From Anaeramoeba flamelloides (lineage: Eukaryota; Metamonada; Anaeramoebidae): a stretch of DNA of 64,000 bases. The position numbers and the translations under genes are program-made. The notes beneath the pieces are model-generated. The model was not told the DNA's origin, searched no databases, and saw nothing but the letters and a program-made list of their open reading frames with translations. The DNA lies in assembly GCA_027625915.1 (NCBI GenBank), contig JANTQA010000042.1:5001-69000 (forward strand), written 5' to 3'. Below are positions 11,866-24,384 of the stretch, in pieces; within the stretch, counting starts at the first letter, position 1; each line of letters starts with the position of its first letter.

Positions 11866-12651
11866 TTAAGGAATTAGCGTCACCATAGATTTCTCTATTA
11901 TCAAAGTATGTTGTAATTGGGTGTAAATGGTATTAGTGTGTGTGGTCTACATGGCTCAGAAGGTTTCTTTGATCTTTAGTTTAAAAAAGCTCTAAAAAAT
12001 CTATTATAAATCTTATTGCACAATAAATTATTAAATTTTTTACTAAATATAACAATTAAAAAATTTAATTTTGAAAATTTTTTTTTTAATTACTTTTCCA
12101 AATCTAAAAATAAAAACCCAAAATACAGTATTCTGGCATTTCATAATTTAGATTTAGAACTTCCAAAAGTAACTATTTTTAGAATTGTTGAATTCTAAAG
12201 ATTAACTCAATAATCATCAACATAAAAGTACAAAGACTGATTAGTTTTGTTTGCTTTCGATAAAGCTACTTATAGCATCAATATATTTACATGATTTGAG
12301 AAATAATTTGACAAAAAACTTTATTCGTTAATTATTTAATTTTTTAAAAAAAAGATTTTTTTAGTAACTAATCTACATTTCGCCATAAATTTAATATAGA
12401 TATTTTATGACTTTGTAGTCTGAATATTGATAATTCAATCTTTAAATTTATGGCAAAATGCAGATTTTATACTGAATTTGCTGGGTTTTTTACTAATACA
12501 TCGATTATTTTTAATTGATGAGATCAACAAATATTACTACTTTGCAATCGATTTTTTAGAGACATTTGAACCATGTAACACTAATGTGGTTAGGTCCAAT
12601 AACAACATACTTTGACCTTAGGCTTCTCCTTGGTAGACGCTAATCCCTTAA
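11866..12651. mobile_element. TTAA-flanked element, family C, best-preserved copy
   Basis: A 786-bp element with TTAA on both sides (11866-11869 and 12648-12651) and imperfect inverted repeats of about 55 bp. The left end starts GGAATTAGCGTCACC and the right end, inverted, starts GGGATTAGCGTCTACC; both run on to a shared TCAAAGTATGTTGT. There is no intact reading frame. Relatives lie at 4446-5226, 22899-23902, 41340-41691 and in pieces between 46986 and 49490. Confidence 0.85.
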
Positions 12652-14607
12652 CCAGAAAAATAAGGTGGGTATGCCTTTTCAGAGAATAATTGTAAAATCT
12701 ATAATTTTATGCTTTAATTTTCTTAAAGTAAATTTAGGTAAAAGATCATTTATTTTGATGTTCAGAAATATTAAAATCTTTGATTTATGTGATAACATAA
12801 TATTACCAAAATAATTGAATTATTAAAAAGAACAAATAACCATGTTTTAATGATTATATATATTTAAATAGCTTTTTTTGAAGATTGAATTTAATTAAGA
12901 TATGTTAAAATACATTCACCTGCTTTTTTTGAAATAGCTCAATTATAAAGAGAAATTAGAACAATTAATTAGCATAAAAAAATCAAGAATACTAACACAT
13001 ATTTTATTAATTGTAAACCCTCGAAAATAATTTACAATATTCTCACCACTCCTTTCCACTTTACATAAAAAAAAAAAAAAAAAAAAAAAATATTTTTTTA
13101 CAGAATTAAATGAAATAAAATAAAAATCAAAATCTCAAATAAACCTCAAGATTTCGATGTTATTTTTAGTAATATTCTACGAATTTATTAACATTCCATC
13201 ATCAATTCCAGTTTTGAAGGATAATGGAGAAGAAAAGCCCTGACCTGCCCAATACTAATCAGCCATGAATCAGAATTACAAATAGATTAATACTTGTATA
13301 CAAGATATCTATCTATCTATGTATATATATTCTTTTTTTATTTGAACAATATAACTTAGTGTTTATGTTCCCCGAAAATTGAAAAAAAAGATTATTTTGT
13401 TTTGGATGGGACTCTTGTGAATTTGGTTCTAAGCTGATCGAGCTTAAGCTTGGAATGTGTTTTAATAGTGGTTCAAAAAGGTAATTTTTGACAATTTATT
13501 TTTTTTATTCCCGAATCTTGAATAGAAAATTCTAAGACATATATACAAGCTGGTAAATAAGAATAATTTTATTTTTTGTGTTCTAAATTCAAATTACCAT
13601 TTCACTTTTACCTGATTTCATTAAAAAAAGAAAAATATTTTGGAAAACCCCCCAAAAAAAAAAAATCAAAGATAATTAAAAATTAAAATCAACAACCTAC
13701 ATATAACATTTTTTGTATAACTTACTACCAATCAATTATACTTAAACTCCAGAATTGGGATTTTTAGAAAAAAAAATAAATTAACAAAAATTATCTATTT
13801 GAGCCAATATTAAAAACGATACCAAGTCCAATATCGATCAACAAAGAACAAATTTAACAAGTATTCACGCCCTACATTTGATAGTTTTTTTTTTTTTTTT
13901 CAAATTATAGGTAATCTAAACCTTAAATTCATTTATAAATTATCAAAAAACCATCAATTATTATTTTTTAGTAAATAACTCAAAAAGTATTAATAAAACC
14001 ATAAACAATTTGAAAAAAACAATTAAATTAATTAGAACAAACGATCAAATCCATTTGTTAAGTAAACTTTTATAGAACAAACGAAAATTATTCAAATTAT
14101 TATCTTTCCAAAAATCACTCATCAATAAAGATACCTTCAATATATTTAAATATGAATTATTTCTAATGTTTAAAATCATAAAGACAATTATACATTAAGA
14201 AAAAAATCATTCAATAAAAAAAATCTAAAAATTCAATTTTACAAAACATTTACAATTAAAAGTCAAATTACGAAAATCCGATATGTTCACATTTGGGCTA
14301 ATTTGGTATCTTGAAATTCTATTTTAATTCTAATATCCAATCATTTTTTTTTGGATTTGGTTTTTTTTGTTTTAAAAAGAAGAAAAAATCCTAAAAAAAA
14401 ATATTTGAAAAAGATAATTTTACTACCATTTTAGAATTAAAATCGATTTGGCATTTTTTTTTTTTTTCGAAATGGTTTGATTATTTTTAAATTGACAAAT
14501 TTGAAAAAACAAAATAAAAACAATAATTTAAAGAAAAAAATAATAAATAATTGTCTTATCAGAGAAAATCTTATACATAAATACATATATGTAAGTATAA
14601 TAATAAT

Positions 14608-14611
<4 letters not shown>

Positions 14612-14644
<33 letters not shown>
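14612..14644. repeat. (AT)n microsatellite
   Basis: An uninterrupted run of about 16 AT units preceded by an (ATA)n run. It is likely length-variable between strains. Confidence 0.95.
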
Positions 14645-14647
<3 letters not shown>

Positions 14648-15010
14648 ATATATATATTTATGTATGTATGCATAACTGAAAAAAAAAATAAGAAAGAAGA
14701 AATAACAAATACAGAGAAACCAAAAAAAAATATTAATAACTAAAAATAAAAATAAAAATCAAAATAAAAAATCAAAAACAAAAGGTTTTTTCAAAGAAAA
14801 TTAATAAAAAAAATATTTTATAATTTTTTCAAAATTATTGTTGAACATCTCATAATTTTCTTTAAATAAGTTGAAAACTTCTCAATTTTTCTATTTTTTT
14901 TTTTAAGCAAAGTTATAGAAATATTAAGAAACGAACATAAAATAAAAAAAAAACTTGATTATTAAACAAATATTCTTAAAACATGTGAATTCATATCTCT
15001 GTTTGTAAAT

Positions 15011-15012
<2 letters not shown>

Positions 15013-15047
<35 letters not shown>
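15013..15047. repeat. (AT)n microsatellite
   Basis: About 17 AT units, placed just downstream of the Mei2-like stop codon and so probably in its 3' untranslated region. Confidence 0.95.
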
Positions 15048-15050
<3 letters not shown>

Positions 15051-15073
15051 GTATTCTACAGATTAAATCCAAA

Positions 15074-18000
15074 CTAAAAATTATCCTGACTAAAATATTC
15101 ATAACTATTATTTGTATAATAAAAATCGAACCCTTCTTGATAACCAAATTGGTTTTGTTCAATATTGTTATTATTTTCTTCATTTTGGTAAAAATATTGG
15201 TTATCATTTTCATTATAATTATAATTTGGATTTAGATTTGAATTTAAATATTGGTTCGAATTTTCGTAATTATAACCATTTTGGTATTTATTATTAGATA
15301 TATTTTCAATTTCATTGTAATTCTTGTTTTCTATATTACCCGAATATGTTAAAGAATATGGATTTGGATTTGTATTTGAATAATAATTTAAATTTTGTTT
15401 ATCATTAAGATTGCGGTTGTGGTTATTATTAATCATCAGATTATGATTATTACTTTTCTTATTTTGGTTCTCATTTTGATTCTGATTCTGGTTATTGTTG
15501 TTCTTTGTCTCACCGTTATAATAATTCTTCTTCTTCTTCTTTTTCATTGGAACAACTCTGGCCAACTCAATCTTGATTCTTCTAGTTTTGATTTTGGTTT
15601 TGTTTAAATGGTTCATTGCAATTTCTGCTTCGCGTATATCGAAAAATTCCACAAATCTGTGATAAACCTTATTTGGTGTTGATCTGATTTCTCGTATTTG
15701 GCCATATTGTGAAAAGATCAATTCAAGTTCTTTGTTCGAAATAAACTCATTTAAACCAAAAACAACAAGAGTTCCTTTATTGATTATTTATGTTTGAATT
15801 ATTGTTTATAATATTATATATATATGTATATATATATAGATGGTATGATTTATGGGAATTGTTAAATCCATCATCAAAATTTTGAAAAAAAAAAAAAAAA
15901 AGTTTTTAAATACTTTTTCATTTTTTGTTTTTGTATACCGTACTATTAAAATCCAATTTAAAGAAAAATTAATTTTATTACTAAAGTTCAATGTGGAATT
16001 ATCAAATTAATGATACAGTTTTTGTTTTTAATTGGTTTGTAGATGTTTTTTTTTAAAAAAAAAACTGTAATGATTGAAAAAATATTTGAGGAAATTGAAT
16101 AAAATACCGTTCCTTGATTAATTGGAAAATGTTAGTATTAAAAAAAAAATAGATGATTTAAAGATTTAAAAAGGTATTTGTAAAACAGATTATTAAAGGT
16201 CAATACAGCTACTATTAATTGAAAGAATAATTGTTCAAAATTTTCATTGAAATTTTGAAAAAGTAACAAAATCTACGATTTCGAAGGAATCATGGAAGTC
16301 CTGATTCTAAAGGGAAAACCTATAACATAATAGAATCAATATATAAAAAAGTATAACTTCACCCAAGCCATTTATAACCATTTTTGTGAAAATCTGGCTG
16401 AAAGTTTTGATCATTTTATTCTTCAACAAATAGTAAATGTTTTAACGATAATAAAGCATTTATTATATCACTTTTTTCAAAATTCCTTGATAAGTAAACC
16501 AATTTCTTTGGGTGATCTTAATGTATAAACTATTTTCCAATAATTTTATCCCATTAAAAAATTAAGGAATGTTATTCCACACTATTTAAGGATGTGAATT
16601 CCAAATGAATTCTTAATATACATTACAAAAACTGCCCTTTTATATTAGTTAATGTTTTTACAATCTTTTAATCGAAGATTAAATTGTTTTTTTTTTTTTT
16701 TTTGAATAATGGATATTTTTTTTTGATTTTATTGTTGTTCTATTATAATACCTCACTTGATGAGTTCTTAAAAATCCACATGATCTTGAAAAAATTTTTT
16801 CAAAAAAAATTAAACATTTGCAAATTTTTCACTTTTTGAGAACTCCACTTATAATAAACACTATTAGCTAATAAGAAATCTTGATCAAAAATTTTTTTGA
16901 AAAGATATTTAACAATTTAAGTTGGGAAATGCATTTTTCCAGGTTATATTAAGATTTTGTTCAAATTTTACATTAGAAAATTTGAAAAAAATTGTTTTAC
17001 AGTTTTGAGGTTATTTTACATTATATTTTATAAGGATTTTAAATTTAATAAATAAACTCAATTCCAAAAATTGGGGCACACCTTCAAAATCAATTTAATT
17101 CCAAGAAAAGTGATATTTGACTCTTAAATGGAAACACTAGATATTAACAATCAATGTAAATAATTTTAAAGTTAATTATTTATCATTTTTTTTTTCATTG
17201 TTTTTTGATTTTTGATTTTTTTTGTATTCTTTTTTTTCAAATAAAAAAAAATTTTCTTTTTTTTTCAAAACTTTTCGAAAATCTCAAAATCACTTTAAAA
17301 TGAAATTTAAAAGTTTTCATTCTGATCACAAAAAAAATCATGATATGGTGTGCTAGGACACTGGCCTACAAACAGACCTTATTATTATTAATGGAAGTAT
17401 GAATACTGAATGTATTATTAATGATATTATCAAAAAAATCAAAGGAAATTCAACTCGCTAATTCAGAATATGGTGAGTTGAAATGGATTTTCCAAAAGGA
17501 TGGAGCTTGTCCACATACCTCAAAAAAAAAAACTCAAACTTACTTAAATCGGGGATGTAATGTTCTGGACCCTTGACCCCCAATTCCACAAATTTAAATC
17601 CAATTGGGAATTTATGGATAGTAAACTGAAAAATTGTAACCAAAAAACGAAGAAGAATTTTTAAAATTTTCACTAATGTATGAAATACTTTGAGTTGGAA
17701 AACCTAAGATAATTAGTAAACTCTATATTTAAAAGGATAGATTTAGTTATCAAAAGACAAGCTAAATTTATTAATAGTTTTTATTAATTTTTCTTTCAAT
17801 AAAAATGGATTTTTTGGTAACCGTGTTCCAAAAATAGTGGCACACTTTTTTTTATTTTTTCTTTTTTATTTTTCGAATTGAATTTTAAATTTACTATAAA
17901 ATATATAAATAGTATTAAATATTTTCTGGTCTTTTATTATTTTAATTGATAAGTATCATGTATTTTGGAGTATATTTTTATTAATATAATTTTTTTTTGT

Positions 18001-20594
18001 GTCCCATTTTTTGGAATTGAGTTTATCTTTCAAATAGGGAATAAATTATTTTGAATATTAAAAAATTATTTATTGATTTAAATTGAAAAAATTATATTTT
18101 TTTGAATCGCCGTTAGGTTTTTTTTAATTTTAGAAATAAACAGAAAATTTCTGAAATCTTCAGTTTATTTCTTAAATTAAAAAAAAGCTAAGCACTCTAC
18201 GGCACTTGACGGACACTTCCATTAGATTTTTTTAATTTTTGTAATAAAACCCTATGATACTTTTCGTTCGGTTTTCTTGGGTTTTCTGTTTATTTGTATA
18301 ATAAATAGATTTTTTCATATCAAACAGAAAACCTCAATAAAAATTAGGCACTTTACGACACTTTTCGTAAGGTTTTCCAAAATATAAAAGACTTGAGTAA
18401 AATGAAAGATTTTTCTTGATTCTTTTGAATTCTAAAAAATCTTGGCACTTGACGGACACTTTCGTTAAACTTTCCAGAATTTAAAAAAACCGATTTAAAT
18501 CAATAGATTTTTCTCTATTCTTTTGAATCATGGTAAACCAGGACACTAAAAATTTATCAATTTTATTTTTTTTCTATATTTCAGTTTTATTAGATGAGTA
18601 TAGCATTTTTAAAATTATTATTGAGTTATTTCCTATTAAAGTCAATATCCCAAAGTTGAATTAAACTCAAATTCATTTAACAAGGGATTTAAAAGTTTTT
18701 CCCACAAAAAGCTCCTTTTTCTTGAATAGAAAATTTTAAAAATCGTTGTAACTACTAACAACAATAAATACAATAGCCTTAAAATTTTGAAGTTATGGAA
18801 TGTTGGTTATCTTGTAAATAAACTTTGATTTGAAATAATGTAATGTTAATTAAAGCAAGTTTTGTCTAACCGAAAATTTTCAATTAATTTTTTCATACTT
18901 GTATATGAAGACATTTATCCTCTGAGTTTTTTTATTTAAGTCAAAAATAGTACTTTAATACTACTAACCCAGCAAAATTCAATAAATTCCCGATAAATCA
19001 TTCAACAAGAGTAAATATGACAATCTTCGAAAATAGAGTTTTTTAGTACATTCATATTTATGCTTGTGTGCTACTCCTAATTACCAATCTGTATTAAGTG
19101 GATTTTTACAATCAAACAAAAAATAGAAATGAAATTTTTTGTTGAAAAAATATTTTAATCTGTGTATATTTGATCTTAAGAACTTTACCAAAATGAAATG
19201 GTGATATTTGTAATGTATCTGAAGAATTCATTTGGAATGTACACCATTAAACGGTTATTTTTTTATTTTCCTTATTAATTGTTTAAAAAATAAAAATTAA
19301 ATTCTGGTATTATCAAGAGTGATAAGAAGACTCAAGACAAAATATTGAAGTATTTTAAAAACACTACAAAAGTTATATTTTTGTAAAAAAAAAAAGTATT
19401 TTTTCATATTTTAAATAAATAGGCTGTAATTACTAGTCTTTGAATTATAATAAGTAGCATTTTCTCTTTCTTATTGATACTTTGACAAAACGAGCCTTCA
19501 AAGAAAAAGGGTCTAACTTTTGATCTGTTTTTATTTGTTTGGTCTTTTTTTGTTCAACCATTGTTTTTTTTAGGTAAATCAAGAGTAACAAACAAAATCA
19601 AAATTTCAGAATTGAAAAAAAGATAATCAGTCAAGAATTTTATCCAATATAAAATTTTAAATACTTGCACTGGAAAAGAGTTTAATTTTTACTGTTTGGT
19701 TGATTATCGATTGCGAAAAATTGACAAATCTTAAATAAATCACAAAGAAAATTAACCCCAAATTGCTCTTATATTTCAACTATTCTTGTTTATTCCTCCA
19801 CATTATGAAAAAAGAAATGAGAAAAAATTACCTTGGTTAATATTTTTTGATCCATTCTTATTTGGGTTAATATATGAAATATCCAGAAGATTTCCTTCTA
19901 AATTGGATCCTTGAAGTGTGATTTTCGCTTTTTTTGAATCTCGGAGATCAAAATATGAAATAATAACATTATTACTTTCAAACCTGATTGATTGTATATC
20001 ACCAAATTGTTCAAAGACACCCAAGAGTTTTTTTTCTGAAATTTGCTGATTGAGGTTGCAAATATGCAGTGATCTTGACGCTATGGAGGATTTCTTGTCT
20101 CTTTTAGGGTTTTTTGAATTCTTTCCAGAATTTGTTTTATTCTGAATCTTGAGATTGTTATTTGTGTTTTTGTTTTTGTTTTGGTTGTTTTGGTTGTTTT
20201 GGGAATTTGGTTTCAAATTTCTCATTCGGCTTGTTTTAGTTGGAGAAGTCAAATAGTGCCCATTAAAGCGATTAAATTGTTCATTATTTTGATCGTCAAC
20301 AGATCTTAAAGTCTCGTTGTATTTTGAAATCTTTTGTTTTTTGTTTGGTTGGGGGGTGAGCTTTAATGTGGTGAATGTTTGATTTTTGTTTGGGTTGCGT
20401 TGCCAAATTAATTTTAAATCCTCTATTTCTGATTGCTGATAGAAATTTGTTGAAAAACAACACTCCAAACCAAACAGCTTGTGGTGAAAGCCAAAGGAAT
20501 TTTGCAAGTTTTCTGTTGGCTGTGTTTTTTTTTGAAAGTTCCTTTTTACACTTTGTTTGAAGGGAGTTAATGTTGATTGACTGAAAAAGGACAC
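15074..20594 (-). CDS. Mei2-like RNA-binding protein with two RRMs, start exon unresolved
   Basis: The visible exons are 19832-20594 and 15074-15774, joined in phase 1 across a 4057-bp intron. The join restores the Mei2-family hinge NINQG|TLVVFGL between the two RRMs. RRM1 starts at SRSLHICNLNQQISEKKLL and contains DIQSIRF and ISYFDLRDSKKAK. RRM2 has IFSQYGQIREIRSTPNK and FVEFFDIREAEIAMNHLN, then KIELARV, closely following the Mei2/AML pattern. The N-terminal 170 residues are low-complexity and the tail is Asn/Gln/Tyr-rich. Plant and yeast Mei2 proteins have a further conserved C-terminal RRM, which is absent here unless in another exon. The frame from 20594 begins at GTG with no upstream ATG before a stop, so the true start is probably in an upstream exon. 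A CTAAC branch-like motif and pyrimidine tract near 20605-20650, followed by TTTAG, support this. The stop is TAG. In fission yeast and plants such proteins act in meiosis or RNA regulation; the role here is unknown. Confidence 0.88.
17053..18025 (+). mobile_element. Decayed Tc1/mariner transposon (family D-related) in the Mei2-like intron
   Basis: The outer ends are TAAACTCAATTCCAAAAATT (17053) and its close inverse ending at 18025, followed by GGGGCACACC or GGGACACA. Between them, plus-strand frames carry transposase-like pieces. One around 17378-17450 contains INGSMNTECIINDIIKKIKG. One around 17468-17570 contains YGELKWIFQKDGACPHTSKK and NVLDP, matching the Tc1 block 'WIFQQDNAPCHT...VLDWP'. 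The expected 'PNSPDLNPIENLW' follows only as frame-shifted debris around 17576-17625. A second left-type end (TTCCAAAAATAGTGGCACAC) lies at 17825-17844, so a 200-bp MITE may make up the right third. The element is clearly inactive. Confidence 0.75.
18100..18545. repeat. Hairpin-mosaic repeat, site 2 (in the Mei2-like intron)
   Basis: Consecutive short inverted repeats share words with 5320-5715 and 40585-41120. One hairpin is 'ttaattttagaaataaac' pairing with 'gtttatttcttaaatt'; another uses 'ttttctgtttattt' and 'aacagaaaacctc'. Phrases of the type 'ggcacttgacggacacttt' and 'ggttttccaaaat' recur at intervals. It has no coding potential. Confidence 0.65.
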
Positions 20595-20599
20595 ATTGG

Positions 20600-21430
20600 A
20601 GAAGATTGGTTTCTAAATTAGAGAGAAGAAAGGGTATTGGTTAGGATTGTTTTTTTTAAATGAATTTGATCAAAAATTTATACAAAGAGGTTTTTGTTTA
20701 TTTTTTTTTTTTTTTTTTGAAAAAGAGGGAAAGACCGAAAAAACAAACCATTTTTTTTTCAAAAACAAAACAGCTGTTGGACTGGCTGGTAACAATTAAA
20801 AAAACCAAAAAAAATAAAAAAAGAAGAAAAGCTGATCAAAAAATAAATAAAATTTTTGTAATTTTTGGTTGGTTAATCGGTTAAAAAATTTCATTCTTTT
20901 GTAGTAAGCAATTTTTTTTTGGTTTGGAATTTTCAGAATTAGATTTTGTTGAGCTTTTTTAGAAAAAAAGGAAAGCTAACAGTAATTTTTATGGTCAAAA
21001 TCAAGGGGAATGGTGTGCTACTCAAAAATGCATTTGTAAGGTTTCTTCTTTGATTTTTTCTTTTGAAAAATAATTTTTTAGTATTGTTCATAAAAATAAT
21101 AGTTTATGAATAAACAAGTTAAGACCAACACGACAAGAATAGCCCAATCCATACAAATACTTTCAAGACTTTTTCGAACTTTCAGGCTGACAGTCTGCAG
21201 GATTTCAGTCTCTGATATTCTTTCATATTGTTTCAAATTTCAAATACTTGGTACAAACTTTTGTAAGCCAAAAAAAGGGATAAAAATAATAATTAACAAA
21301 AGATAGAATTTTGAATTTAATTGAAATTTTTGAAAGTTATCTAAAAGAAAAATATTTGTAAACTTTCAATAACCTGAAACTCTTTTTATGAAAACCAAAA
21401 ATTGGAAAGTTGTTTAAATTACATGTTTTT
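20600..21430. other. Region upstream of the Mei2-like exon
   Basis: The first 60 bp look like an intron 3' end for the minus-strand Mei2-like gene (branch-like CTAAC, pyrimidine tract, then AG). Beyond that I see A/T runs but no exon that I can defend, although the missing 5' exon may be here or further right. Confidence 0.4.
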
Positions 21431-21435
21431 AAAAG

Positions 21436-21919
21436 TACAGTGATCAAAATAATGCGTGCACAAAAACTACAATCCGTGTTTCAAAATATTATCCGGTCTT
21501 TTCTTTATTCTTGTACCAATGTAACATCCAATCTAGTACCAAATAGTATACCTGAGCTCAAATCAATTTTGAAAGTAAAGGTCTGGTTATTTTCAGTAAA
21601 ATTTAAATTATTCATGCAAATAGTTGACAATTTTCCATAATATTCTCAATTTTTTTGATTAAAATTTTTTGTTTTCTGATGATTAAAATTTTTCAAAAAT
21701 TAACTGGATTTTTTGAGATAAATTTTGCAATTTGATCCTTCATTTTTAGAATTTCTTTTTAAATAATAGAACTTTAAGAAACCAATACCATATTTTTTTA
21801 GGGTTTATTATTGGTTTCTTTGATTGGTTAATGTATAGGTTTTCTATAATAAAAAAACACACTTTTTATTTTGAAACACGCATTAAATTTTTTTGCACGC
21901 TTTATTTTGACTACAGTTG
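21436..21919. mobile_element. MITE with Tc1/mariner-like CAGT ends, family F
   Basis: About 480 bp bounded by ACAGTGATCAAAATAATGCG on the left and the inverse of ACTGTAGTCAAAATAAAGCG on the right. The two 24-bp ends differ at four positions. The interior from about 21480 aligns with 50100-50530, for example 'gagataaatttt..atttgatcctt' and 'aaataatagaactttaa'. It has no intact coding frame. Confidence 0.75.
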
Positions 21920-22437
21920 AACTTGTAAAAACTTTTAAATTGAAAGTTGTTGCATTGTGATCTTCTAATTCCTTTCAAAATTTGGAACAATTTTAAAAAA
22001 ACAAAGTGTTGCTAAGGAAAAAAAGTGACTACAATTTTTTTGCTATTCTTGTCGTGAATCACTTTATATTTTTTTTTTATTTTTTTCTCTTTTTTTTTTA
22101 TAAGATCAGCAACCTTGCATGAAGGATTTCCAATTTTGAATGATCATTCTAAAATTAACAAATAATAAAAAAAAACGTTATTGTTTTGGAACTATGTAGG
22201 GTAAACTCTAAACTTGTTTTAAAAGTTAAAGTATCAAGCTTCTTCAATGAGTGGGTAAATCTATTCATAGTTTGTAAGATCTCTAGTAAAATAACATTTT
22301 GTTTTTTATGTTTGTGTTTATAAATTTTCGTTTCGAGGATTCAATGCCAAGGTAACCACTCTAATAATTGGCGTAGAAATTTTAATTAATAAGAAAATTC
22401 TCTGAAAAGGTTTTTGTTTTGACTGTAACTGAAAGAA

Positions 22438-22740
22438 CTAAGGTTTTACAAAACCAAATGAAAAAAACTTTTCTTTTTGGCAATTAGCTTCTTTTAATTG
22501 ATCAGTAAAAAGAAAAGACTTTTTCGCTAGCAAATGTGATCTCGTCTGCTTTATTAACTTTTTATCAAACAGTGAATTGTTCAAATTCTGTAAAATCTTT
22601 CTTAATAAGGGGAAACCTTTCTCACCAAGTGAGAAGTCCAACAATAAATCCACTTTCAATTTGTGAACATTATTAAATTTACAAAAGAAGTTTTTTGAGT
22701 AAAAAGCTTGTTGTTGCTAAAATAATTCTTGGAGAATTAG
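22438..22740 (-). CDS. Unrecognised terminal exon or fragment
   Basis: An open minus-strand frame of about 100 codons ends at TAG (22438-22440). Its composition is balanced and unlike chance AT-rich frames: it includes KVDLLLDFSLGEKGFPLLRK, NNSLFDKKLIKQTRSHLLA and DQLKEANCQKEK. Upstream on the minus strand, ACTAAT followed by a pyrimidine-rich tract and CCAAG near 22737-22755 resembles a branch point and 3' splice site, so this may be the last exon of a gene running in from the right. I do not recognise the protein. A transposon-encoded fragment is an alternative. Confidence 0.45.
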
Positions 22741-22898
22741 TAGAATCCATGTTTCACAATAATATACTTTCGTCACTTTTCAAGAAGACCTCAACATTAA
22801 ATGATCAAAGAAATCGAAACTAAACAATATGTCTATATAATTTTGGGGTATTTGAGTACAACTATTCATAAGAAATTCTCAAAATGAAAAATTTCTCA

Positions 22899-23902
22899 TA
22901 AGGGATTAGTGTCAACCAAGGAGATGCCTAAGATAAAAGTGTGTGGTTATTGTGTGTAAATTGATATTAGTGTACATTGTTCAAATGTCTATAAAAATCC
23001 AGTATTCGCTAGTAGTATTATTTGTTGATAGCATCAATTAAAAAAGAACCTTGTTTTAGTAAAAAAATCAGCATTTCGACACAAAACTAATTTAAAGGTT
23101 GAATTATCAATATTTAGACTTCAAAGTTGTAAAATATCTTTTCTAAATTTGTGGTAAAATACAGCTGTGCTGCTAAAAAAGTCAATTTTTTTCAAATACT
23201 ATTATTTTGCAATTAAAAAATGAATGTTTTTAGTTCACTTTCCAAAATATTTTTCTATTTTATAAATTGAAGAAATCACACAGATCTTTACAACAACTTT
23301 TAGAAATGATATTTTGGAACATTTAATTAAACTACCTTATTGGGCTCTAAGACAAAATTTTTACTCTTTCAATTTGATTGTAACAGTTATAATTAATATA
23401 CATTTAGGAAATTGAAATAACAATTTTTATTTATTAATTCGAAAATAACAGTATTAATAAATTAAGGAACACAATAGATTTTTATGACCAATTATTTCTG
23501 AAATATTGAAAAAATATTGATGTTATAATTAGCTTTATAAAAAGGGAAAAAAGGTTAATCTGTCTTTGGGGTTTTATGTTGATGATTATTAAGTTAATCT
23601 TTGAAATGAAAAAAATAAAAAAAATTGTTAATTTGGAAGTTCTAAAGATCAATTATTAAATACCCCAATACTATTAGTTTGAGTTTCAGTTTTTAGATTT
23701 GGGGAAAGGAATTAAAAAAAAATTTTTCAAAATGAAAATTTTGAATTGTTATATTTAGTAAAATGTATAATAATTTATTGAGCAATAAGATTTATAATAG
23801 ATTTTTTAGAGATATTTGAGAAAATGGCGCACTAATACCATTTACACACAATTACAGCATACTTTGATTATAGTGAAATCTATGGTGATGCTAATAACTT
23901 AA
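22899..23902 (-). mobile_element. TTAA-flanked element, family C copy, opposite orientation
   Basis: About 1 kb. The left side begins AGGGATTAGTGTCAACCAAGG, corresponding to the right end of 11866-12651. The right side ends in the inverse of TTAGCATCACCATAGATTTC with TTAA at 23899-23902, corresponding to its left end. Most of the interior aligns with the other family C copies. It is longer than copy 11866-12651, so one of the two carries an insertion or deletion. Confidence 0.75.
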
Positions 23903-24384
23903 AATAGAGTCAAGTTTCTGAAATTTTTCTTTCTCAAAAAAAATTATGAAAAATTTCTATATAAATTCCAATTGAGAATAAAGTTAGGTTTTATCCAAAG
24001 ATCAACGAATTAACCTTCAAATCGGATTTAACCAAAGTTATTATTATTATTTTTCACAAAATTTTCAAGTATTGAAAAAATTTATATCATTTAAAGATAT
24101 TTAAAGAAAGTTTATAACAAACTTTTTAATAAAAATAAGTTGATACCCATTTTTCGTAATATATTTGTCATTAATTGGCTAAAAATAAAACAAAAAACAC
24201 CAAAAAATAATCTAAAAAACATAAAACGAAAACTGAGATAATGGATACAAAATTATAAATAAATTGAAGTAAACATGGAATTAATTCAAAACTATTTTTC
24301 ACTGTGTTGACTTCTTTCATAATTTCATTGGAAAAAACGTTTACAAATATATAAGAAATCAATAAATTTTCAATGGAATTTCAA
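23903..24384. other. Intergenic AT-rich DNA
   Basis: I see nothing assignable between the family C element and the frame at 24385. Confidence 0.4.

Larger units (their letters stand above)
12652..15073. other. Intergenic AT-rich DNA with simple repeats
   Basis: I find no gene. The stretch contains a long A run near 13070-13090, a small 'atct/atgt' repeat at about 13306-13325, and two (AT)n arrays listed separately. The last few hundred bases are downstream of the minus-strand Mei2-like gene and should include its 3' untranslated region. Confidence 0.5.

Noticed and set aside
14437-14743. Overlapping Ile/Tyr-rich open frames on both strands
   Set aside because: They are translations of the (AT)n microsatellite and adjacent A/T runs.
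15395-15607. A plus-strand Ile/Leu/Val-rich frame resembling membrane segments
   Set aside because: It is the complement of the Asn-rich tail of the Mei2-like protein.
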